Part shown: positions 45,413 through 54,243 of the stretch, one piece after another
How the letters are laid out: each line of letters opens with the position of its first letter
Position numbering within the stretch: position 1 is the stretch's first letter
Source: Herbiconiux aconitum
GTDB taxonomy: Bacteria > Actinomycetota > Actinomycetes > Actinomycetales > Microbacteriaceae
DNA length: 64,000 bases
Assembly: GCF_024979235.1 (NCBI RefSeq)
Contig: NZ_JANLCM010000002.1
Coordinates: forward strand, 1-64,000
Direction of reading: 5' to 3'
Made by a program: the position numbers and the translations under genes
Notes under the pieces: generated by a model
The model's input: the letters and a program-made list of their open reading frames with translations, nothing else
Told to the model about the DNA's origin: nothing
The model's database searches: none

Positions 45413-46186
45413 TCAATCAGTGGGACGGACAAAAGGGGCCGTGCAGAGCGCACGCCCGGTTGGGTGCCGCGAAGCGCTGCCAAGCACGATTCGCACTGTT
45501 AGGCCGCCACCGTGCGTTTCGAATGCGTCGATGGCTCCGCCCATCATCTCGACAAAGCGTCTGGAGAGGTACGATCCGAGGCCGGAACCGGGTAGCGTCG
45601 CTGAGTCTGAGCGCCAGAATCGCGTGAACAGGTGGTGCAGATCCTGCGCCGGGATGCCGGGACCATGGTCAATCACGGAAAGGGTGCCGGTGCCTGACTC
45701 ATCGGAGAAGCGCACGGTGATCCGCCCACCCGCAGGCGAATACCTGTGCGCGTTACTCAACGTATTGACGATGACCCGTTTCAGGAGCGCCGCGTCGGCG
45801 AGCACGGAAACCTCGTGCGGGGGAAAATCCAACGAGATATCCGAAGGGCCGAGGCGGAGTTCCTCAATGGCTTCGAGAACCACCGTCGCCAGCGCAACGG
45901 GCGCCAGACGAGCGCCGACAGCGCCGAACTCGATTCTCGAGAGGTCCAGAAGCTGGTCGACCAGCGCTGACATGGTGGCCATGCTTTCGAAAGCCACTGT
46001 GTAGAGCTCTTGGCGGTTCGGCTGCGTAGACCAGTCCGAACCCACGAGGCCATACATTGCCGCCGTCGCTGAGGAGATCGGTTGCCGCAAGTCGTGAGCG
46101 AGGCATGCTAGGAGGTCGACGCCGAGGGAATCCTCGTGTCGTCCTGAATCCGTTTGCGCGTCCTCCGCAGTGAGCGCCTTGACCAT
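45413..46186 (-). CDS. Orphan sensor histidine kinase (KdpD-like, soluble)
   Basis: A 257-residue kinase consisting of a dimerisation/phosphoacceptor domain and an ATPase domain. The H box is LLACLAHDLRQPISSATAAM (His near 31). The N box is VIVNTLSNAHRYSP, the G1 box VIDHGPGIP, the F box LFTRFWRSD and the G2 box GSGLGSYLSRR. No transmembrane segment or sensor domain is present, so it must be cytoplasmic. No response regulator gene lies nearby, so it is an orphan. A direct repeat upstream (46226-46244) is a candidate regulator site. Confidence 0.88.
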   Translation of the reverse strand: MVKALTAEDAQTDSGRHEDSLGVDLLACLAHDLRQPISSATAAMYGLVGSDWSTQPNRQELYTVAFESMATMSALVDQLLDLSRIEFGAVGARLAPVALATVVLEAIEELRLGPSDISLDFPPHEVSVLADAALLKRVIVNTLSNAHRYSPAGGRITVRFSDESGTGTLSVIDHGPGIPAQDLHHLFTRFWRSDSATLPGSGLGSYLSRRFVEMMGGAIDAFETHGGGLTVRIVLGSASRHPTGRALCTAPFVRPTD

Positions 46187-46225
46187 GCGCCGACGCTACG
46201 GGCCTCCGGATACCCGTTGCTAGAG

Positions 46226-46244
46226 CAATTCGACTCAATTCGAC
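46226..46244. promoter_or_regulatory. Direct repeat upstream of the orphan kinase
   Basis: CAATTCGAC occurs at 46226-46234 and again at 46236-46244, so the two copies are offset by 10 bases, about one helical turn. This spacing is typical of OmpR-type response regulator half-sites. It lies 40 bases upstream of the kinase start. Confidence 0.4.
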
Positions 46245-46296
46245 GTGTGGAGTTGCGAATGCCCGCCGAGGAGACGCCGATGCCCACAGCATGCAG

Positions 46297-46689
46297 CTAG
46301 TTGTTCTGAAACCACATCACGATGGAGAGCAACGAGTAATTGGCGTAGATCAAGAGGGCGACAGCGACGACACTCGACATCGCCAAGCATCCCGTCGCAA
46401 ACACAGCCCCCCACACTCCGCTTGGGAAAAGGGGATCATAATGGCGGAATCGATCTCCCCACCAGGCGAAGTTGGCGCCCGCAACGATGTTGAAGCAGCC
46501 TAGGACCACGACTAGGGAAATCCATTGCACTTGGATCAGAAGAGTCCACGACAAGATGATTGCCGCCAGTCCAGCGAGGGGCAGGAGGGCGCCGATCCAC
46601 AGCAACAGGGTGCCCGAGTCCCTGACAGTCGCGCGACGCAGGTCATTCGCATTCACCAGGACTTCCGCATGCGCCCCAATAGCCGTCAT
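46297..46689 (-). CDS. Membrane protein of unknown function
   Basis: A 130-residue protein with about four hydrophobic segments (LLLWIGALLPLAGLAAIILS, ISLVVVLGCFNIVAGANFAW, GAVFATGCLAMSSVVAVALL and a C-terminal stretch). It ends with MWFQNN. The base composition is less GC-rich than its neighbours. It is 111 bases upstream of the histidine kinase gene on the same strand, which could make them one transcript. No family recognised. Confidence 0.7.
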   Translation of the reverse strand: MTAIGAHAEVLVNANDLRRATVRDSGTLLLWIGALLPLAGLAAIILSWTLLIQVQWISLVVVLGCFNIVAGANFAWWGDRFRHYDPLFPSGVWGAVFATGCLAMSSVVAVALLIYANYSLLSIVMWFQNN

Positions 46690-46823
46690 GCGGCAAGTCT
46701 GCCAGCAGCCAAGTGGCGGAGTCTCATTTCAGGATGCCTCAGAGCTCATCCATCCACTCGCCCGGCGGTTGGCCTACGCGACTGGATAGTGCAAGGCCCG
46801 CGGGTGCCCCGTAGGTTGGTCAG

Positions 46824-47441
46824 ATGCGTGCCATCGAGGTCGATGAAAGAGATTCGTCGTGGGAGAGCGACGATCCCCGGTACCGCCTGTACGTCTTCAC
46901 GGGGCCGGGAAGTGCGGTCAGAACGATCGACTTCATCGACAGCCAGCTCCGCGACGTCGAATCGGCTGCGCAAACGGTCGGCGTCGACCAGCTGTGGTCG
47001 ATCGCACTGGTGGTCGATGATCCACGTCGCGGCCGTGGCCTCATCTGGCTCGTCGGCACCGACTACAACTCGCCGCCGAGCAGTTCGCGAGAATGGCGAA
47101 ATCGAGCGGAGATGCAGAATCGCTACCTGAGCAAGAGAGCACTCAAGAACCTGCCGCTGACCCTTCCCGATGGACGGCGAGTCATTCGCCTGTTCCCTGA
47201 TTGGGGTGTCGAATGGCCGCTCTGGGAGAGCTTTTCCGCTTCGTACACGCTCACCGCGGATGACTTGGGCCTCACCCCCACGCTCGCGACCGACTTGTAC
47301 GCCTGGAACCTGCGATGGCAGAGCCGAAGCGAAGACGACCCGATTCCTGACGGCTGGACCGAACAGGGCCGCGCTCTGCACGCCCGGCTCGAAGTGGAGC
47401 TTGAATCTGTGGCGGAAGTGCGACCCGATTTCGACCGATAG
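46824..47441 (+). CDS. Hypothetical protein
   Basis: A 205-residue acidic soluble protein starting MRAIEVDERDSSWESDDPRY. Two blocks are notable: LWSIALVVDDPRRGRGLIWL and LFPDWGVEWPLWES; the rest is rich in Trp, Arg and Leu. No signal, membrane helix or known motif is visible. It stands alone between a membrane protein and a convergent DUF1345 gene. The pattern could be an immunity-like or effector-like protein, but nothing in the sequence settles this. Confidence 0.7.
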   Translation: MRAIEVDERDSSWESDDPRYRLYVFTGPGSAVRTIDFIDSQLRDVESAAQTVGVDQLWSIALVVDDPRRGRGLIWLVGTDYNSPPSSSREWRNRAEMQNRYLSKRALKNLPLTLPDGRRVIRLFPDWGVEWPLWESFSASYTLTADDLGLTPTLATDLYAWNLRWQSRSEDDPIPDGWTEQGRALHARLEVELESVAEVRPDFDR

Positions 47442-47539
47442 CCAGCCGTGGGGCGCGGTGCACGATCGTCTACCGGCGATGTGAAAGCGCAAGACCTGCG
47501 TCCGGTTGGTGGGGCGTGAGCGGCCCGCTCGAGCGAGGA

Positions 47540-48220
47540 TCAGCGGCCGGCGATGATGCCTTGGATGACCTGGATGGCGACGGCGATGAGGAACGCGTTG
47601 TAGAAGAAGCTGGTCACGCTCTGGAGCAGAATCACGCGCCGCACCTTGCGCGAGGCGATCGTCGCTCCCGACACGGCGAACGAGGTGCCGACGGTGAACG
47701 CGAGATACAGGAAGTCGCCGAGGGTCGGGTCTTCGTCGATGCCGGGAAAACTGATCATGCTCGCTTCCGGCAGGCGTTCGTACACGCTCTCGTAGATCTC
47801 GGCGAAACCGGTCTGCAGCAGCACCCAGGCGACGATCACCCCGACGGAACCGAGCACGCCGACCAGCACTGCTCCGCCCTGGCCCGAACCGGGGGATGCC
47901 TCGGTGGTGAGCAGGGTGACGGCGGCGGCGACTCCGGTTCCGCTGGCGGCGATCGGCACGATCCAGGACAGGTACTCCAGCACGTTGGCCGGCAGGGGAC
48001 GGCTGCCCGCCGGAGCGCGTCGGGTGGAGCGGTTTCGGAACTTCGTCAGTACGAGCACGAAGTAGACGATGGCGACGATCTCCCACGCGATCAGGACCGG
48101 CAGCACAGGAACCACGATGTAGACGATCGCCAGGCTCGAGATCACCGCGGCGACGGCAATGCTCGCCAGTTCGTCGCCCTTCCGGGGTGTCTGCGGCCGA
48201 GGCTCCGTCGAGGGCGTCAT
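47540..48220 (-). CDS. DUF1345 family membrane protein
   Basis: A 226-residue membrane protein with about five or six hydrophobic segments. It carries the DUF1345 hallmark FPGIDEDPTLGDFLYLAFTV followed by GTSFAVSG, with a family-typical C-terminal SVTSFFYNAFLIAVAIQVIQ. The biochemical function of the family is unknown. The start is ATG 48220 and no operon partner is apparent. Confidence 0.88.
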   Translation of the reverse strand: MTPSTEPRPQTPRKGDELASIAVAAVISSLAIVYIVVPVLPVLIAWEIVAIVYFVLVLTKFRNRSTRRAPAGSRPLPANVLEYLSWIVPIAASGTGVAAAVTLLTTEASPGSGQGGAVLVGVLGSVGVIVAWVLLQTGFAEIYESVYERLPEASMISFPGIDEDPTLGDFLYLAFTVGTSFAVSGATIASRKVRRVILLQSVTSFFYNAFLIAVAIQVIQGIIAGR

Positions 48221-48459
48221 ATTTCAGGAAGCCTTACGGCGAGAGACGACGGCAATCGAAGCGCCACTCGGCCACGAGGATGTGGCCGGCGGCGAATTCG
48301 TTCGAGCGCTCATCTGGTTACTCCTCCGGGGTGAAGCTGACCGATCCATCTCGCGCACTCGCGCAGCATCCCAGCGCTCGACGATTTGATGGTGCCGTCC
48401 CAGTATCGCAACGGCGCGAGCGCCTTCACCAGCCATCCGCGCGGGCGTGTGTACAACTC
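48221..48459. other. Non-coding stretch
   Basis: Between the DUF1345 start and the hydrolase stop I see no protein-like frame on either strand, no tRNA and no strong hairpin. It must contain the DUF1345 promoter and the hydrolase 3' end. Confidence 0.4.
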
Positions 48460-49161
48460 TTATTGCGCGAGGGCCTGCACCTGTTCGACGACCAGGTCGG
48501 GACGGGAGACGAATGGGTGGTGACCTGTCGGCAGCTCGACGCTCCGTGTCGCCCGGTTCGCGTGGAAGCGTTGCAGCCCGATCGAGGTGCTGCGGTCCTG
48601 TGCGCAGACGATGTAGGTCGAATCGACGCCTTGCCACCCTGCCGCGGTGGTCGGTGTCAGAAAAGCTGCCGCAGCTTGAGCGGTCACGCGCTCCCAGGCC
48701 TGGTTACGGGCGACGTCGTCGGCATCCTGAAGGAATCTGAACCCGAACGAGTCCGCATCGTAGCCGGACGCGCTCAGGGTGCCGTCGTCCCCGCCCACGA
48801 CGGACACCGGGTCGCTCTCCCCGCTCATGATCGCGGCCTGCGACTGTCCGACGTCGGGCAGATACGACGACACGTAGAGCACATGCGAGACGGCAGGATG
48901 ATGCCCCGCTTCGGCTATGACAGTGCCTCCATAGGAATGGCCGACGACGATCGCGGAGTCCACGTCGTCGAGCTCGCGGCGAAGCGCCGCCGCATCGGCC
49001 ACCAGGCCGCCCGCGACCTCGTCGAGAGTGGTCTCGCCACAGGAGGGCAGCAGCACCGCTCGGCTCCGGATGCCGGTGCGCTCGTGAAGCAGGTCGGCAG
49101 TCCGCTGCCACCACCACTGCCCGTCCCGCACCAGGGCGCCGTGCACAAAGATCAATTCCAT
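48460..49161 (-). CDS. Alpha/beta-fold hydrolase (EstC-like esterase)
   Basis: A 233-residue hydrolase. It begins MELIFVHGALVRDGQWWWQR, with the oxyanion-region HG; the nucleophile elbow is GHSYGGTV (Ser near residue 86), and the C-terminal end has PTGHHPFVSRPDLV with the catalytic His. It belongs to the salicylate-esterase/methylesterase-like group, usually 220-240 residues. The start is ATG 49161 after GAAGGAA. It is divergent from the TetR-type regulator at 49234, which probably controls it. Confidence 0.9.
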   Translation of the reverse strand: MELIFVHGALVRDGQWWWQRTADLLHERTGIRSRAVLLPSCGETTLDEVAGGLVADAAALRRELDDVDSAIVVGHSYGGTVIAEAGHHPAVSHVLYVSSYLPDVGQSQAAIMSGESDPVSVVGGDDGTLSASGYDADSFGFRFLQDADDVARNQAWERVTAQAAAAFLTPTTAAGWQGVDSTYIVCAQDRSTSIGLQRFHANRATRSVELPTGHHPFVSRPDLVVEQVQALAQ

Positions 49162-49233
49162 CGGGGTTCCTTCGTTCGGCCTTTTCCGTATCCAACGGTA
49201 CATGTATCAGTTATTACGTGAAAAGATGACCCT

Positions 49234-49809
49234 GTGGGCAGGCAGCGGCAACCGGAGATAGCAGACCAGCTCCTCGAGAGGTGCACGGATTACGCATTGG
49301 AGTACGGGCTTCCCGACCGGCTCGATCCTCTCGTGCGTGCCACCGGAACGTCAGCTCGGATGCTTCTCTACCATTTCGGCACCCGGGACAAGTTGTTGCG
49401 GGCGATCCTGCGGCAGGCGCGACAACGCCAGCTCGACAGCTTCGGCGAGTTGTTGCGCATCCGCCCCGACGAGGTGTACACCGCCACTCTGGCTCGAGCA
49501 TGGTCCGCGATGACCGGTCCCGAGGGGCGCCCGTACCTGCGCATGTTCAGTCAGTTACGGGAGAACGCGGAGCAGTCGCTCTGGCCTGGATTCCGGCGCA
49601 TAGCGACCACCGACTGGCTGCAGCCGCTCGAGACCGGCCTGCGCAGCATCGGGCGACCCCAGTCCGCAACCCTCGTCCTCGCGGTGATCCGCGGCCTGCT
49701 GATGGACCTCGACGCCACCGCCGACACCGCCCGCACCGACCGGGCCTTCCACGAACTCCTCGACGCCCTGAGTCCCGCAGGGGATGTGAGCCCCTCTCCT
49801 CATGAATGA
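49234..49809 (+). CDS. TetR-family transcriptional regulator
   Basis: A 191-residue regulator with GTG start 49234. The N-terminal HTH is less canonical (LLERCTDYALEYGLPDRLDP, then LVRATGTSARMLLYHFGTRD) but keeps the TetR LYHFGTRDKLLRAIL helix. The C-terminal part has a TetR_C-like LRENAEQSLWPGFRRI and LAVIRGLLMDLDAT. It is divergent from the alpha/beta-hydrolase across 72 bases that include TACATGTA (49199-49206), a plausible core operator for both genes. Confidence 0.88.
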   Translation: MGRQRQPEIADQLLERCTDYALEYGLPDRLDPLVRATGTSARMLLYHFGTRDKLLRAILRQARQRQLDSFGELLRIRPDEVYTATLARAWSAMTGPEGRPYLRMFSQLRENAEQSLWPGFRRIATTDWLQPLETGLRSIGRPQSATLVLAVIRGLLMDLDATADTARTDRAFHELLDALSPAGDVSPSPHE

Positions 49810-50191
49810 CTCGTCACGGGCGCCCCGATATCCGATCGGCTTACGAGCACTGAATCGGCATCGCTACCACGCTCATGCAGAAGTACGCCCGCCAGGAAGC
49901 GAAAGCATGGAAGGGAATGTGGTCGCCTGTCCGCGGATAGCGTTTCGCGTATCCGCCAGTTGATCACGTCCAGGCTGTGAGCGGCAGGGATGAATCCTGC
50001 ACGTCGGGCCGCTGTCGTGGCCGGCGGTTGGCCCGCTGGAAACAATCCGCTGCTGGGGTGGTGGCGCCCCGCACTGTTCGAGCGGCAGCACAGCGCTCGA
50101 TGGCCGATCATCGCACCGATGCTGCTCGCCGTTGCGCTTGTCTGCAACCTCGCCGCCCAAGGAGATGCAAGTGCTAGCACCGGTCTGGGTG
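49810..50191. other. Non-coding stretch with a weak plus-strand frame
   Basis: About 380 bases lie between the TetR stop and the convergent SDR stop. A plus-strand frame at 49990-50214 (74 residues, MNPARRAAVVAGGWPAGNNP) includes one hydrophobic patch but lacks a ribosome site and looks like decayed coding DNA. A short hairpin sits at the right end (50175-50194). Nothing else is recognisable. Confidence 0.4.
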
Positions 50192-50194
50192 CTA
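50175..50194. terminator. Short hairpin at the SDR 3' end
   Basis: TAGCACC (50175-50181) and GGTGCTA (50188-50194) form a perfect 7-base stem with a 6-base loop, overlapping the stop of the minus-strand SDR. It is a likely terminator for the SDR or for both convergent units. Confidence 0.5.
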
Positions 50195-50929
50195 CCAGGC
50201 GACGGGGCCGTTGACGTCGGTGAAGGTTCCGGTGGGTCCGTCTGCGGGGATAGTGGCCATGGTCACTGCGGAGCGGGCTCCCTCGGTGGGGGTGGAGAGC
50301 CCGCGGTGGCCGTTGAGGTCGGTGGCAACGAAGCCGGGGCACACGGCGTTGACGAGGATGCGCTCGGAGACGAGGTCTCGGGCGTACATCATGGTCACCG
50401 CGGTCAGCGCGGTCTTAGACGGGACGTAGCCGAGGGCTATCGGGTCGGTGTTACCGAAGTCCGAGATCGAGGCGAGGGAGCCGGCGCTGCTGGAAACGTT
50501 CACTATGCGAGGCGAGTCGGATCGGCGCAGGAGTGGCAGGAACGCGCTTGTCACGGTGATGACGCCGAACACGTTCGTCTCGAATACGGAGCGGACGTGG
50601 TCCACGTCCGCAGTGCGAGGCAACTGGCCGGCGAAGTCGGCCCCAGGCTGCTGGCTGATCCCGGCATTGTTGATGAGCGCATCCAGGCGTCCGTGTTCGG
50701 CAGTGACTCTTTCGGCAGCGGCAACCACTGAGGCGGCATCGGTGACGTCGAGCGCGACGGAGGTGACTGAACCACCGGCGGCGCGGAGCTCTGCAGCTGT
50801 CTGTTCGCCGCGTTCAAGGCTGCGCGCACCGATGATGACGGTGTGGCCGAGCTGCGCCAGTTGCGCGGCGATCTCTCGGCCGATGCCTTTGTTGCCGCCG
50901 GTGACGAGGGCGATCATGGGGTTAGTCAT
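50192..50929 (-). CDS. Short-chain dehydrogenase/reductase
   Basis: A 245-residue classical SDR. The cofactor motif TGGNKGIG is near residue 10, NNAG near 88, the catalytic YVPSK near 157 and the Ser in VNVSSSAGSL. The start is ATG 50929 after a GGACCCCC-type leader; the frame extends upstream but is not protein-like. It is divergent from an AraC-type regulator 250 bases away, which is its likely activator. The length is typical of carbonyl-reductase-like SDRs. Substrate unknown. Confidence 0.92.
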   Translation of the reverse strand: MTNPMIALVTGGNKGIGREIAAQLAQLGHTVIIGARSLERGEQTAAELRAAGGSVTSVALDVTDAASVVAAAERVTAEHGRLDALINNAGISQQPGADFAGQLPRTADVDHVRSVFETNVFGVITVTSAFLPLLRRSDSPRIVNVSSSAGSLASISDFGNTDPIALGYVPSKTALTAVTMMYARDLVSERILVNAVCPGFVATDLNGHRGLSTPTEGARSAVTMATIPADGPTGTFTDVNGPVAW

Positions 50930-51179
50930 GTGGGGGTCCTTTCGTGCCGCACGCTGCGCGCGGCGAGTGTTGAGTGGTGTGTCGTCGGGGTGCTGGCACG
51001 TTGGGGCGGTGCAAGTAGCGCCCGCGTCAGCGAGATCGGGCCGATGACGTTGGTCTCGGGGTTTTGTGCACGGTATTCCTTCAGCGGGCCGGCAACTCCG
51101 AACCGTAGAAACAGCCTGCCGCCCCCGAGCCGTATGTGGAATCACGTTCAGTCCGTTTTTCATGCTCTATAGTCCCGAT

Positions 51180-52133
51180 ATGGCAGCTGATCGACTCTCC
51201 GAGGTTCTCGATTTCATCGAAGTGCGCAGTGTTGTGTCGGGCGGTTCCGCGGTTCGCGGTCGGTGGCACACTCACAGCGTCATCGACGATGACCTCAAAT
51301 TCATTGCCGTCGTCCAGGGCAGCGTCACCCTCGCCACGGATGGAATCGACGCACCTCTCGTTCTCGCCCCCGGCGACGTCGCGGTATTGAACGGGCGATC
51401 CTGGCTGACATTGGACGGCGGCGAGGGGCCCGAAGAACCTCAGGTCGTCGAGCCGCCGTCTGCGGGCTCGATGATCGACGAAGCTGATGCTGACGCAGCT
51501 GACGTCGACATCCTGATCGGGGGTCGAGTCGATCTGAATCCCACCGGTAAAGAACTCCTTCTCCGCACCTTGCCGGCCGTCGCGCACGTCGGAGCGTCCA
51601 GCGCTGTCGGCCCGCAATTGCGCGGGCACGTGCAGCGGCTATTTTCCGAGATCGTCGCGCGCCAGGTCGGAGCGGATTTCGCGATCCGTCAGTACGGGCA
51701 GCTACTTGTTCTCGACATCATCCGCGGCTTCATCCAAGACACCGACATGCCCGCCGGATGGATGAAAGCTCTCACCGACGAACGGCTACGCCCCGCACTG
51801 GCGCTTATCCATGAACAACCCGCGAAGAGCTGGAGCTTAGAAGACCTCGCCCGCGCGGCATCCATGTCGCGCACCACATTCGCACAACGCTTCCGCGACA
51901 TAGCCGGCACCCCGCCGTTGACCTACCTGATCAACTGGCGCATGTTGCTCGCACAACGCGAACTTCGCGGGAGCGACACCCGGGTCGGCGCACTAGCCTT
52001 CACCCTCGGGTACTCCTCAGAAAGCGCATTCAGCTCTGCCTTCAAGCGACACCTCGGCGAGTCGCCACTGGCCTATCGAACCCGAGCTCGCCAGGAAGCG
52101 TCGCTGACTTCAGGCCAGCGAGGTTTGACTTAG
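51180..52133 (+). CDS. AraC-family transcriptional regulator
   Basis: A 317-residue regulator with an N-terminal cupin-type sensor (AraC_binding-like, DDDLKFIAVVQGSVTLATDG and LAPGDVAVLNGRSWLTLDGG) and a C-terminal double HTH (SLEDLARAASMSRTTFAQRF, then LTYLINWRMLLAQRELRGSD and VGALAFTLGYSSESAFSSAF). The start is ATG 51180. It is divergent from an SDR gene (50192-50929), a frequent pairing in which AraC induces the SDR in response to a small organic compound. Confidence 0.92.
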   Translation: MAADRLSEVLDFIEVRSVVSGGSAVRGRWHTHSVIDDDLKFIAVVQGSVTLATDGIDAPLVLAPGDVAVLNGRSWLTLDGGEGPEEPQVVEPPSAGSMIDEADADAADVDILIGGRVDLNPTGKELLLRTLPAVAHVGASSAVGPQLRGHVQRLFSEIVARQVGADFAIRQYGQLLVLDIIRGFIQDTDMPAGWMKALTDERLRPALALIHEQPAKSWSLEDLARAASMSRTTFAQRFRDIAGTPPLTYLINWRMLLAQRELRGSDTRVGALAFTLGYSSESAFSSAFKRHLGESPLAYRTRARQEASLTSGQRGLT

Positions 52134-52139
52134 GCGGGC

Positions 52140-52390
52140 GACGATGCGGATGCGCTCGAACTGATCGGGGAGATGCGCAAGACATCCCCGGGAACTCATC
52201 GGCGTCGTCACCGCACCGTGTCGCGCCTCAGGCCTCGACGTCGGAAACTGCGGAAACGACACCACCCTCGTGGCCGCACCCGACACGCGGGGCCTAGAGT
52301 TCGACACCGTCATCATCGTCGGCCCGGGACGAGATCCAGCACGCGAGCAAGGCAGGCCTCATGACATCAGCTACGACACTTCCGCTGCCA
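52140..52390 (+). pseudogene. C-terminal remnant of a UvrD/HelD-like DNA helicase
   Basis: From about 52192 the plus strand reads ELIGVVTAPCRASGLDVGNC followed by LVAAPDTRGLEFDTVIIVGPG. The block containing RGLEFDTVIIV is the hallmark of the C-terminal motif (motif V-like) of UvrD/HelD helicases. Only ~60 residues remain. No start codon, Walker A or downstream motif VI is present, and frame changes occur upstream near 52190. This is the relic of a lost helicase gene between the AraC regulator and the next small gene. Confidence 0.5.
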
Positions 52391-52568
52391 GCCGGGCGGG
52401 AAGGTCACGGCCAATGGGTTCGCCGTCCCGGTCGTGGAGACGCTTGACGCCATCGATGAATCGCACGGCAACCTGTTGAAGCCCGGGATAGTGCACAAAA
52501 CTCACGACGTTCTCGCCGTACTTTTCTCGCAGCAGTGCTTCGAGCCGCTCTTGCTCTGATAAGTCCAT
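52371..52568 (-). CDS. Small hypothetical protein
   Basis: A 65-residue protein starting at ATG 52568 after GGGGCGGA. It begins MDLSEQERLEALLREKYGEN and continues VVSFVHYPGLQQVAVRFIDG. Charged, helical at the start, with a beta-like middle. The frame extends upstream to 52850, but that part reads as decayed sequence. No family recognised. It lies in a stretch with several decayed fragments, so it could be a remnant rather than a working gene. Confidence 0.5.
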   Translation of the reverse strand: MDLSEQERLEALLREKYGENVVSFVHYPGLQQVAVRFIDGVKRLHDRDGEPIGRDLPARLAAEVS

Positions 52569-52886
52569 TCCGCCCCTACCCTGTGCGCTGCGGCTCTGGT
52601 CAACCCGAATGAGCAGCGCCGCAGCACACTGGATGTCTGACGCTAACGAAAAAGCAATGAGACTCCCACTCCCATACCGTGGAGGGTTATGGTCTGGATC
52701 GCATATGTGCTCCTCACCGCTCCGGTTCCGGCCGACCTTCGCGCGGCTCTCTATAAGGCGGCTGCCGAAATCCCGGGCGTCGCCGACGGCGGCGAGGAAC
52801 CGAAGATCTAACCCCGCGAAGTTCAATCGTGCCCGGCGCCCTCTGACCACGACGGGCTTAATCCTGCCGCAGTGGGTGCCAGGTGG
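52569..52886. other. Intergenic stretch with a decayed gene fragment
   Basis: About 320 bases between the small ORF and the Rrf2 gene. Besides the CU044_5270-like remnant at 52689-52811, I see no operator, hairpin or tRNA. The region around 52140-52886 as a whole reads as several broken genes. Confidence 0.5.
52689..52811 (+). pseudogene. Fragment resembling the CU044_5270 family
   Basis: A 40-residue frame reads MVWIAYVLLTAPVPADLRAA followed by LYKAAAEIPGVADGGEEPKI and then a stop. The PVPADLRAALYKAAAEIPGV segment closely resembles a conserved C-terminal segment of CU044_5270-family secreted or membrane proteins that neighbour sigma factors in actinobacteria. Most of the protein is absent. 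I judge it a decayed fragment rather than a functional small gene. Confidence 0.4.
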
Positions 52887-53354
52887 TCAGGGCGTGGCGG
52901 TGGCGGTGTTTGCCACGGTGTATTCGGATGCCGCGAGCGTCGCATCCAGCGTCGCCGCGATGGTGACGGTGGCCAGCTGTTCGTCGGCCGCGCGCTCTGC
53001 TTCGCGGTAGACCTCGCCGAGAGTGGGCCGGATGCTGCGGCCGATCGGGCAGTTATCCGACGGCGGCGAGGTGTGCAGGCCGAACAAGGGCCCATCATCG
53101 AGGGCGCGCCGCACGTCGGCCAGGTTGATCTCGTCGGCGGGCCGGGCGAGTGTCCAGCCCGCGTTCGCGCCGCGTTGCGAGACGACGAGGCCGGCCCCTC
53201 TGAGGCGGCCCAGCAGCCGGCGGATGACGACCGGGTTCGTCTTCACACTGCCGGCGATGCCGTCTGAAGTCGCTGGGCCGGTGCCCATCCTCGCCTGGAG
53301 TTCGACCCATTCCAGCGAGTGGATGGCGAGCGTCAATCGGGAGTTCGCGCTCAT
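52887..53354 (-). CDS. Rrf2-family transcriptional regulator
   Basis: A 155-residue regulator. The Rrf2 winged helix reads [20 protein letters not shown], then [20 protein letters not shown] and [20 protein letters not shown]. Only one cysteine (DNCPIG) is present in the loop where iron-sulfur members have three, so it probably does not carry a cluster and resembles YwnA/NsrR-like redox or electrophile sensors without Fe-S. Its start overlaps the MBL hydrolase stop (ATGA). A palindrome upstream of the operon is the likely operator. Confidence 0.9.
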   Translation of the reverse strand: MSANSRLTLAIHSLEWVELQARMGTGPATSDGIAGSVKTNPVVIRRLLGRLRGAGLVVSQRGANAGWTLARPADEINLADVRRALDDGPLFGLHTSPPSDNCPIGRSIRPTLGEVYREAERAADEQLATVTIAATLDATLAASEYTVANTATATP

Positions 53355-54214
53355 GCGCTCTGCCCGGCGACCGGCGCCCCTTTGATGAGTTTCGCCCCAG
53401 CCCAGGCGGAGCCGACGTTCGTTCGCCCCGGCTGCTTGACGAGCAGCTGCCGATAGAAGTCGAGGGCGTCTGCCGATGTTCCTGCTATCTCGTCCACGTC
53501 GCGAAGATACTGGATGGTCGCGTCGATGTCGGCGGGGGAGTCGCCGTTCTGCGGCTGCTTGTGTCCGCTGACCACGAAGCGCGGGTGAAGCTCCTTCAGT
53601 CGCGTCAACGCGGTGATCCAGTTCTGTCGAGTCTCCGGGGTCGTCTCGGCGAGGTACGCGTACGTGGCGTTGTAGACCACGTCACCGCCGACGATCAAGC
53701 CGAGGTCGGGCACCCACAGGGAGGTGCTTCCTTCCGCGTCGGTGTGGCCCGTCTCGATCACGCGCAGCTCGTGGCCTTCGACGTCGAAGCGATCGCTGTC
53801 GAGGGCATCCGGGAACTCGACCGGAGGGATCTGGCCCGGGAACAGCTTTTCCCAGAAGCCGGTGAGGTACGCCGGCTCGGTCTGGATGCGCAACGCGGCG
53901 ATCGTTCCCTCCGTCGCGAGGATACGGGCATCCGGGAACGCTGCGCGCAGCATTCCGATGCCGAACGCATGGTCGCCGTGACCGTGCGTGAGGTACACCG
54001 CCGTGAGCTTTCGGTCGTGTGCGCGGATCCACTCGATCAGGCGTTCGTTCTGCTCAATGGTGGTGAACGTATCGACCAGGACGGCGTCGCGCTCGCCCCA
54101 GATCAGCGTGGAGGAGTTCGCCACCCAGCGCAGGTCGTCGTGGCCTTCCGGCAGATCTCGGGTGACGCCTTCACGGCGCTCAGTCGTGACTTCGTAGTGC
54201 AGTTCGCTCGACAT
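53351..54214 (-). CDS. MBL-fold metallo-hydrolase
   Basis: A 287-residue metallo-beta-lactamase superfamily hydrolase. The zinc motif is [10 protein letters not shown] (HxHxDH) near residue 76, with further ligands in [13 protein letters not shown] (H) and VVSGHKQP (H). The start is ATG 54214. It is the first gene of an operon with the Rrf2 regulator, which overlaps its 3' end. Such pairs often detoxify quinones or other electrophiles sensed by the regulator; that is inference. A 23-base palindrome lies 30 bases upstream of the start. Confidence 0.9.
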   Translation of the reverse strand: MSSELHYEVTTERREGVTRDLPEGHDDLRWVANSSTLIWGERDAVLVDTFTTIEQNERLIEWIRAHDRKLTAVYLTHGHGDHAFGIGMLRAAFPDARILATEGTIAALRIQTEPAYLTGFWEKLFPGQIPPVEFPDALDSDRFDVEGHELRVIETGHTDAEGSTSLWVPDLGLIVGGDVVYNATYAYLAETTPETRQNWITALTRLKELHPRFVVSGHKQPQNGDSPADIDATIQYLRDVDEIAGTSADALDFYRQLLVKQPGRTNVGSAWAGAKLIKGAPVAGQSA

Positions 54215-54243
54215 CAGATCGACCCCTTTCGTAGGCGAAACCC

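Noticed and set aside
49199..49206. TACATGTA as a defined operator feature
   Set aside because: The perfect core is only 8 bases and does not extend; it is mentioned with the TetR gene but is too short to call alone.
49990..50214. A 74-residue plus-strand small membrane protein
   Set aside because: No ribosome site, an uneven composition and an overlap with the SDR terminator; better seen as decayed DNA.
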